The position numbers and the translations under genes are program-made. From JAVDCA01 sp035293985 (GTDB taxonomy: Bacteria > Pseudomonadota > Alphaproteobacteria > Rhizobiales > Xanthobacteraceae), in assembly GCA_035293985.1 (NCBI GenBank), contig DATGLS010000053.1:1-24643 (forward strand): a stretch of 24,643 nt of DNA, written 5' to 3'. Below, piece after piece: positions 20,485-24,643 of this stretch (position 1 is its first letter; each line of letters opens with the position of its first letter). Under the pieces are notes generated by a model. The model saw nothing but the letters and a program-made list of their open reading frames with translations, did not search any database and had not been told where the DNA came from.

Positions 20485-22701
20485 ATGCGTAGCGTTGTCG
20501 GTGATCTCCCGAGCGGCGAGGTAAGCGAGCGTCCCGACGTGCGGGGCGAACGCTCGCTGCTGTGGCGCCTGATCGTGCCGATGTGCTGCGGCGTCATGGC
20601 TCTCGTCGGCGCGATCGCGTACTACGCGCCGCACGAGGTGATCTCGACCGCCGTCAGCGACGCGCAGGCGCGCGGCGTGCAGACGGCGCGCCAGCTGCAG
20701 ACCCTGCGCGCGTTCTATTCCGAGCACGTCGTCGTGCCGGCGACCAAGTCGGGCACGGTCGCGTCGCCGACCTACAAGCGCGAGCCCAACGCGATCCCGG
20801 TGCCGACGACTTTCATCCAGGACGTCGCCGAGGCGTTCAAGGAGAACGGCGTCCGTATCCGTCTGGTGAGCCCGTATCCGTGGCCGACGCGCGCCGGCCG
20901 CCTCCTCGACGGCTTCCAGCAGGAGGCGTGGGCGCATCTCAATCGTGATCCCGGCGGCGTGTGGTCGCGCCGCGAGCAGGTCGACGGGCGCGAGGTGCTG
21001 CGCGTCGCGGTCGCCGACCGCATGCAGCAGAGCTGCGTCGGCTGCCACAATGCAAGCTCTGACTCGCCCAAGCGCGACTGGAAGGTGGGCGACGTGCGCG
21101 GCCTGATCGAGGTGGTGCAGCCGATCGAGACGATCCTCGCCGGCTCGCGCGCCCTCTCGCGCGATCTCGTCGCCGGCGGCATGATCGCCGGCTTCGTGCT
21201 GCTCGGGCTGCTGCTCGCCAACGCGCTGCAGCTGATACGGCCGCTGCGCGACCTCACCCGCTCGATCCACGCGATGGCGGGCGGCAAGCAGGATGAGCCC
21301 ATTCCGCACACGACGCGCACCGACGAGCTCGGCACCGTCGCGCGCGCGCTCGAGCACCTGCAGCACGAGACCGAGGAACGCGCCCGCGCCGAGGCGCTCG
21401 TCACCCACATGGCGCACCACGACGCGCTCACCCGGCTGCCTAATCGCATCCGGTTTCGCGAGGAGCTCGTGCAGGGGCTCGCCCGCGCGCACGGCGACGA
21501 GGCGCTGGCGGTGCTGTGCCTCGATCTCGATAACTTCAAGGCGGTCAACGACACGCTCGGCCATCCGGTCGGCGATGCGCTGCTCAAGGTCGTCGCCGAG
21601 CGCCTGCTCGCGGGCGCGGGCGAGACCAACACGGTGGCGCGGCTCGGCGGCGACGAATTCGCCATCGTGCAGATCGGTGCCGCCCAGCCGGTCGGCGCGA
21701 CCGTGCTGGCTCAGCATCTGATCGAGACGATCGCGGCGCCCTACGAGATCGACGGCCACTCGGTCGTCATCGGCACCAGCATCGGCATCGCGGTCGCGCC
21801 CAACGACGGCACCGACCCGGACGCCATCCTCAAGAACGCCGACCTCGCGCTCTATCGCGCCAAGGCGGAGGGGCGCGGCATCTACCGCTTCTTCGAGGCC
21901 GCGATGGACGCGAGCATGCAGGCGCGCCGCCTGCTCGAGCTCGACCTGCGCTCGGCGCTCGGGCTCGACCAGTTCGAGCTGATGTACCAGCCGCTGGTCG
22001 ACCTCACCTCCGCCGAGGTGAAGGGCTTCGAGGCGCTGCTGCGCTGGCGCCACCCCGAGCGCGGTCTCGTCTCGCCCGCCGAGTTCATCCCGCTCGCCGA
22101 GGATATCGGCCTGATCACCCAGATCGGCGCCTGGGTGCTGCGTCGCGCCTGCGCCGAAGCGGCGACTTGGCCGGGCGAGCTCTCGGTCGCGGTCAACCTG
22201 TCGCCGGTCCAGTTCACCAGCAAGACGCTGGTGCTCGACGTGGTGACGGCGCTCGGCGCGTCGGGTCTCGCGCCGCGCCGGCTCGAGCTCGAGATCACCG
22301 AGGCGGTGCTGCTGCACGACACCGACGCGACGCTCGCGACGCTCACCCATCTCAAGGAGCTGGGCGCCCATATCTCGATGGATGATTTCGGCACCGGCTA
22401 CTCGTCGCTGAGCTACCTGCGCAAGTTTCCCTTCGACAAGATCAAGATCGACCAGTCATTCATCCGCGACCTGTCGAAGACGCCGGAATCGATGGCGATC
22501 GTGCGCGCGGTCGCCGGCCTCGGCCGCTCGCTCGGCATTTCCACGACCGCCGAGGGCGTCGAGACGGTCGAGCAGTTGCGCACGGTCAAGGCGGAAGGCT
22601 GCACCCAGGTGCAGGGCTATCTGTTGTCGCGGCCGCTCGCCGCGCGCGACGTGCCGCGCATGCTGGAGGACTTCGCGGCGGCGAGCAAGACCGCGGCGTA
22701 G
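20485..22701 (+). CDS. Heme-sensor GGDEF-EAL c-di-GMP enzyme
   Basis: This encodes 738 residues from the ATG at 20485 (GAGG upstream); an in-frame TTG at 20353 adds an unrelated stretch. A membrane helix (about 25-47) is followed by a periplasmic DUF3365/Tll0287-like domain with a c-type heme motif, C184-V-G-C-H188. Then come a second helix (228-250), a HAMP linker, GGDEF (388-392) and EAL (E516-A-L). The cyclase motif is intact, but the inhibitory I-site RxxD ahead of it is replaced by GETN. The phosphodiesterase motifs all appear intact: EALLRW, NLSPVQF, LEITE, DDFGTGYSSL, KIDQSFI, TAEGVET and QGYLLSRP. It would make and degrade c-di-GMP under control of a periplasmic heme, sensing redox state or a gas ligand. 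It converges on a second DUF3365 gene with only 4 bp between the stops. Confidence 0.93.
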   Translation: MRSVVGDLPSGEVSERPDVRGERSLLWRLIVPMCCGVMALVGAIAYYAPHEVISTAVSDAQARGVQTARQLQTLRAFYSEHVVVPATKSGTVASPTYKREPNAIPVPTTFIQDVAEAFKENGVRIRLVSPYPWPTRAGRLLDGFQQEAWAHLNRDPGGVWSRREQVDGREVLRVAVADRMQQSCVGCHNASSDSPKRDWKVGDVRGLIEVVQPIETILAGSRALSRDLVAGGMIAGFVLLGLLLANALQLIRPLRDLTRSIHAMAGGKQDEPIPHTTRTDELGTVARALEHLQHETEERARAEALVTHMAHHDALTRLPNRIRFREELVQGLARAHGDEALAVLCLDLDNFKAVNDTLGHPVGDALLKVVAERLLAGAGETNTVARLGGDEFAIVQIGAAQPVGATVLAQHLIETIAAPYEIDGHSVVIGTSIGIAVAPNDGTDPDAILKNADLALYRAKAEGRGIYRFFEAAMDASMQARRLLELDLRSALGLDQFELMYQPLVDLTSAEVKGFEALLRWRHPERGLVSPAEFIPLAEDIGLITQIGAWVLRRACAEAATWPGELSVAVNLSPVQFTSKTLVLDVVTALGASGLAPRRLELEITEAVLLHDTDATLATLTHLKELGAHISMDDFGTGYSSLSYLRKFPFDKIKIDQSFIRDLSKTPESMAIVRAVAGLGRSLGISTTAEGVETVEQLRTVKAEGCTQVQGYLLSRPLAARDVPRMLEDFAAASKTAA

Positions 22702-22705
22702 CGAG

Positions 22706-23572
22706 CTACTTTATCATCTCCATCGCGTGCCGCAGGCTCTCCCGCATGCGGTTGAACGCGACCGACAGCGCCGAGATCTCGTCCTTGCCAGGCTTGACGT
22801 AGGGCTCGACGTCCTCGCCGAGGCTCACCGCCTCCGCCACCGCCGAGACGCGCTTGACCGGCGCGATCACCAGGTAGTGCAGCAGCAGATTGAGGATCAC
22901 GAACACCACCGCGAAGATCTCGGCGAGGGTGATGAGGAAGCCCACATAAGCGTCGTGCGCGATCTTGAGCGGAACCTCCATGGGCAGCGACAGGATCTGC
23001 GCCCCGATGGCCTCGTTGAGCTTCCAGCCGAACCCGTTCGCGGTTCCGTAGGTCTTGGTCAGGGATGCCGGCGCGGCGGCCGGCGTACTGTGACAGGTAA
23101 GGCACGCCTCGTCATGGATGGTGATCGGACGGGCGAGGCTCAGCGTCGGCCCAACCGGCGTGTCGCGTTGGACCACAAGCTCCTGCTTATCAGGCTGGTT
23201 GCGAAAGACGCCGATGATGTCCGCTTCCCAGTCCTGCGCCCGATCGGACAGGTTGGTCGGGTTGAGCGCCGGCTCGCGATAAACGAAGCCCGCAAACTGC
23301 GTCTGCACCGCTTTGAAACTCTTTTGCGCCGCATAGGCCGGCACGGTCTGCGGCACGAACTTGTCGGCCTTCTCCATTGGCAGTAGCGCGTCGAGCTCAT
23401 CGGCCGTATATGAGCGCACCGCATTCGCGGCCGTGATGACGAGGCGGGCCTGCTGCAGGACTTCGTCACGCGCGCTGGCAACGAAGGAACGCTGCCCGAC
23501 GAACGCCGCGAAGGCGAACCCGACCACGAAGGCGGCCAGGACCACCAGGTTGAACTTCGTTCTCAGGCCCAA
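22706..23572 (-). CDS. Membrane c-heme sensor protein, DUF3365-HAMP, no output domain
   Basis: This encodes 288 residues from a TTG at 23572, six bases after GGGAG. An upstream TTG at 23611 would give 301 residues but has no ribosome site; there is no ATG option before the first helix. The layout is membrane helix (NLVVLAAFVVGFAFAAFVG), periplasmic DUF3365/Tll0287-like domain with C157-L-T-C-H161, second helix (FLITLAEIFAVVFVILNLLL) and a cytoplasmic HAMP (IAPVKRVSAVAEAVSLGE...KDEISALSVAFNRM), after which the protein ends. Without an output domain it must act through a partner, perhaps by pairing with the neighbouring heme-sensor GGDEF-EAL protein or the divergent TIR protein. Proteins of this form sit beside kinases in other genomes, from memory. 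Confidence 0.88.
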   Translation of the reverse strand: MGLRTKFNLVVLAAFVVGFAFAAFVGQRSFVASARDEVLQQARLVITAANAVRSYTADELDALLPMEKADKFVPQTVPAYAAQKSFKAVQTQFAGFVYREPALNPTNLSDRAQDWEADIIGVFRNQPDKQELVVQRDTPVGPTLSLARPITIHDEACLTCHSTPAAAPASLTKTYGTANGFGWKLNEAIGAQILSLPMEVPLKIAHDAYVGFLITLAEIFAVVFVILNLLLHYLVIAPVKRVSAVAEAVSLGEDVEPYVKPGKDEISALSVAFNRMRESLRHAMEMIK

Positions 23573-23631
23573 ATTCAAACTCCCGCCCTCGCCGAACCGG
23601 CGCCGAATCAAACAAAGTCACGCATCCCGAT

Positions 23632-23659
23632 TTCACAAGCGCGAAATACGCTGTAATCT
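23632..23659 (+). promoter_or_regulatory. Candidate promoter of the TIR gene
   Basis: TTCACA (23632-23637), 16 bp, TAATCT (23654-23659), in the 161-bp divergent gap. Weak match; about 75 bp upstream of the ATG. Confidence 0.3.
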
Positions 23660-23733
23660 GGATTTTGCCCGGCCTCCACCTACATAGCTTTTTCGCGTGC
23701 GGGAATGAAGCACGACACGCGAGCCAGGACCCA

Positions 23734-24456
23734 ATGTCGAACGACCCAATGTCCAAGCCCGCGTCGAACGCTGACCATTTGTTCATCTGCTATTCGTCGA
23801 AGGACAGCGCTGCCGCGCTCGGGGTGGTCGACTCGCTCGAAGCCGAGGGGTTGAGATGCTGGATCTCCGCGCGCGACGTTCCGCCCGGGCAGAACTATCA
23901 GGAGACGATCGTCCACGCGCTCGAGGGGGCGTATGGTCTCATTTTCCTGTTCTCCGACGAGTCCGCCCGCTCGGGCGAGATCCGCAAAGAGCTGTCGATC
24001 GCCGGCAGCCTCGACATGCCGGTCTATCCGCTGCGGCTCTCGCCCGTCCTCCCGACTGGCGCATTACGTTACGAGCTCGCCACAAGACAGTGGATCGACC
24101 TGTTTCCCGATCGAACGAAAGGGCTGCGCAAGCTCGTCGAGACGATCCGCAAGGGCGACCGCGCCGGCAGCGACGGCGCGACCATGGCGGCCAGCGCGCC
24201 AGCCGTCGCGGTGGCCCGCGCCCGCGAGCCGGAGCGCGCGCCGATCCTCGCGGCCGACAGCAAGGAATTCGAGGCGGTGCGCACGCTGCTTGCCCGCCAC
24301 GTCGGCCCGATCGCCAAGGTGCTGATCGAGAAGGCGACGGCCGACGCCCGCACGCCGGAGGACCTGTGCGCGCGGCTCGCCACCCACGTGCGCGCCGAGA
24401 CCGATCGCGCCGCCTTCCTCAAGGCCGCCCGCGCGCAGCTCGCCGCGAAGGCGTAG
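23734..24456 (+). CDS. TIR-domain protein with helical C-terminal domain
   Basis: This encodes 240 residues from the ATG at 23734, behind AGGA; a second ATG at 23749 is possible. Residues 14-125 form a TIR domain: HLFICYSSKDSAAALGVVD, LRCWISARDVPPGQNYQETI and GLIFLFSDESARSGEIRKEL. Glu86 stands at the place of the catalytic glutamate of NAD-cleaving TIR enzymes. Residues 126-180 are an Ala/Arg-rich linker. The last 55 residues (FEAVRTLLARHVGPIAKVLI...TPEDLCARLATHV...DRAAFLKAA) look like a small helical domain that I recall at the C-termini of bacterial Ser/Thr kinases and other signalling proteins (GPIAKVLxxxA). There is no signal peptide or membrane segment. It is divergent from the DUF3365-HAMP gene. 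It may be a signalling adaptor or a stress or phage-defence NADase; no standard defence partner gene is in view. Confidence 0.88.
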   Translation: MSNDPMSKPASNADHLFICYSSKDSAAALGVVDSLEAEGLRCWISARDVPPGQNYQETIVHALEGAYGLIFLFSDESARSGEIRKELSIAGSLDMPVYPLRLSPVLPTGALRYELATRQWIDLFPDRTKGLRKLVETIRKGDRAGSDGATMAASAPAVAVARAREPERAPILAADSKEFEAVRTLLARHVGPIAKVLIEKATADARTPEDLCARLATHVRAETDRAAFLKAARAQLAAKA

Positions 24457-24459
24457 CGC

Positions 24460-24500
24460 TGTAGCCCGGATGGAGGTGCGCAGCACCGTAAGCCGGGGAA
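24460..24500. repeat. TAGCCCGGAT-type intergenic repeat
   Basis: GTAGCCCGGATGGAGGTGCG followed by CAGCACCGTAAGCCGGGG fits the TAGCCCGGAT...CCGGGG repeat family that I recall as abundant in Bradyrhizobium-like genomes. It directly follows the TIR gene and may act as its terminator. Confidence 0.5.
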
Positions 24501-24504
24501 AGGC

Positions 24505-24643
24505 TATCCGCCGGGTAGGCGAGGATGTTGCCATCCTCGCCCCCCACAGACCCGGACGTGCAGATTTCCCGCATCCGGTTCTTCGCGCAAGAGCTTCGCT
24601 CACGTGGCGTATCGATGGACGATCCGCGGCTTCGGCAATGGAT
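24505..24643 (-). mobile_element. Mobile-element sequence, possibly group II intron, entering the window
   Basis: On the minus strand, GAACCGGATGCGGGAAATCT followed by GCACGTCCGGGTCTGTGGGG strongly resembles a conserved structured segment that I associate with bacterial group II introns near their reverse-transcriptase gene. Then GGCGAGGATG-GCAA-CATCCTCGCC is a perfect 10-bp stem capped by a GNRA tetraloop (24512-24535), a typical structured-RNA element. No reverse-transcriptase coding sequence lies inside the window. It could instead be another repeat or element end. Confidence 0.45.

Noticed and set aside
20446..22371. Long minus-strand frame opposite the GGDEF-EAL gene
   Set aside because: Antisense shadow of a gene with all catalytic motifs.
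1..24643. CRISPR arrays, tRNA or rRNA genes
   Set aside because: I saw no regularly spaced direct repeats and no tRNA or rRNA signatures on either strand by eye.

Overview
The window is very GC-rich DNA with strong third-position GC bias and dense coding on both strands. It reads like an alphaproteobacterial chromosome, most likely Hyphomicrobiales close to Bradyrhizobium, Rhodopseudomonas or Xanthobacteraceae. This rests on the mutS and glnD types, many LysR/MarR/ABC genes, and palindromic intergenic repeats of kinds I recall from those genomes. I ran no database search, so the taxonomy is inference.

Layout. (1) 1-3285: the 5' end of a frameshifted IS110-type transposase, then three minus-strand genes: a PaiB-like FMN-binding protein, a secreted protein joining a carboxypeptidase-regulatory-like domain, a CxxCH cytochrome motif and a Vgb-type beta-propeller, and an 81-residue protein of unknown function. 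(2) 3440-4396: a GcvA-like LysR regulator divergent from the 81-residue gene, with two near-identical 16-bp palindromes between and at its start. (3) 4465-6758: a tandem duplication of a divergent module. Each copy has a small secreted protein (74-76 aa) on the minus strand, an OhrR-like peroxide-sensing MarR regulator on the plus strand, the same operator arrangement between them, a roughly 100-nt leader and the same terminator. This is the most unusual locus. (4) 6946-9184: an amidohydrolase and an FAD monooxygenase in an apparent catabolic operon. (5) 9361-12901: mutS, overlapping tail to tail a multi-pass membrane protein that contains an internal repeat; two copies of one palindromic repeat flank the pair. 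(6) 13045-16431: an OsmC-family protein and a complete nitrate/sulfonate/taurine-type ABC importer (binding protein, permease, ATPase). (7) 16761-20217: glnD and a LysE/RhtB exporter. (8) 20485-24456: two c-heme sensor proteins facing each other, one a GGDEF-EAL c-di-GMP enzyme and one ending in HAMP, followed by a TIR-domain protein. (9) 24457-24643: repeat sequence and what looks like mobile-element (possibly group II intron) sequence running off the window.

How the parts may work together. In the duplicated modules, each OhrR-like regulator probably represses its divergent secreted protein: a TTGCGA-N17-TATGTA promoter for the small gene overlaps the CAATTGAATTG palindromes in both copies. 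OhrR usually controls the hydroperoxidase gene ohr; here the divergent gene is instead an unrecognised, cysteine-free, exported small protein. The two heme-sensor genes and the TIR gene may form a redox or gas signalling neighbourhood, but only adjacency supports that.
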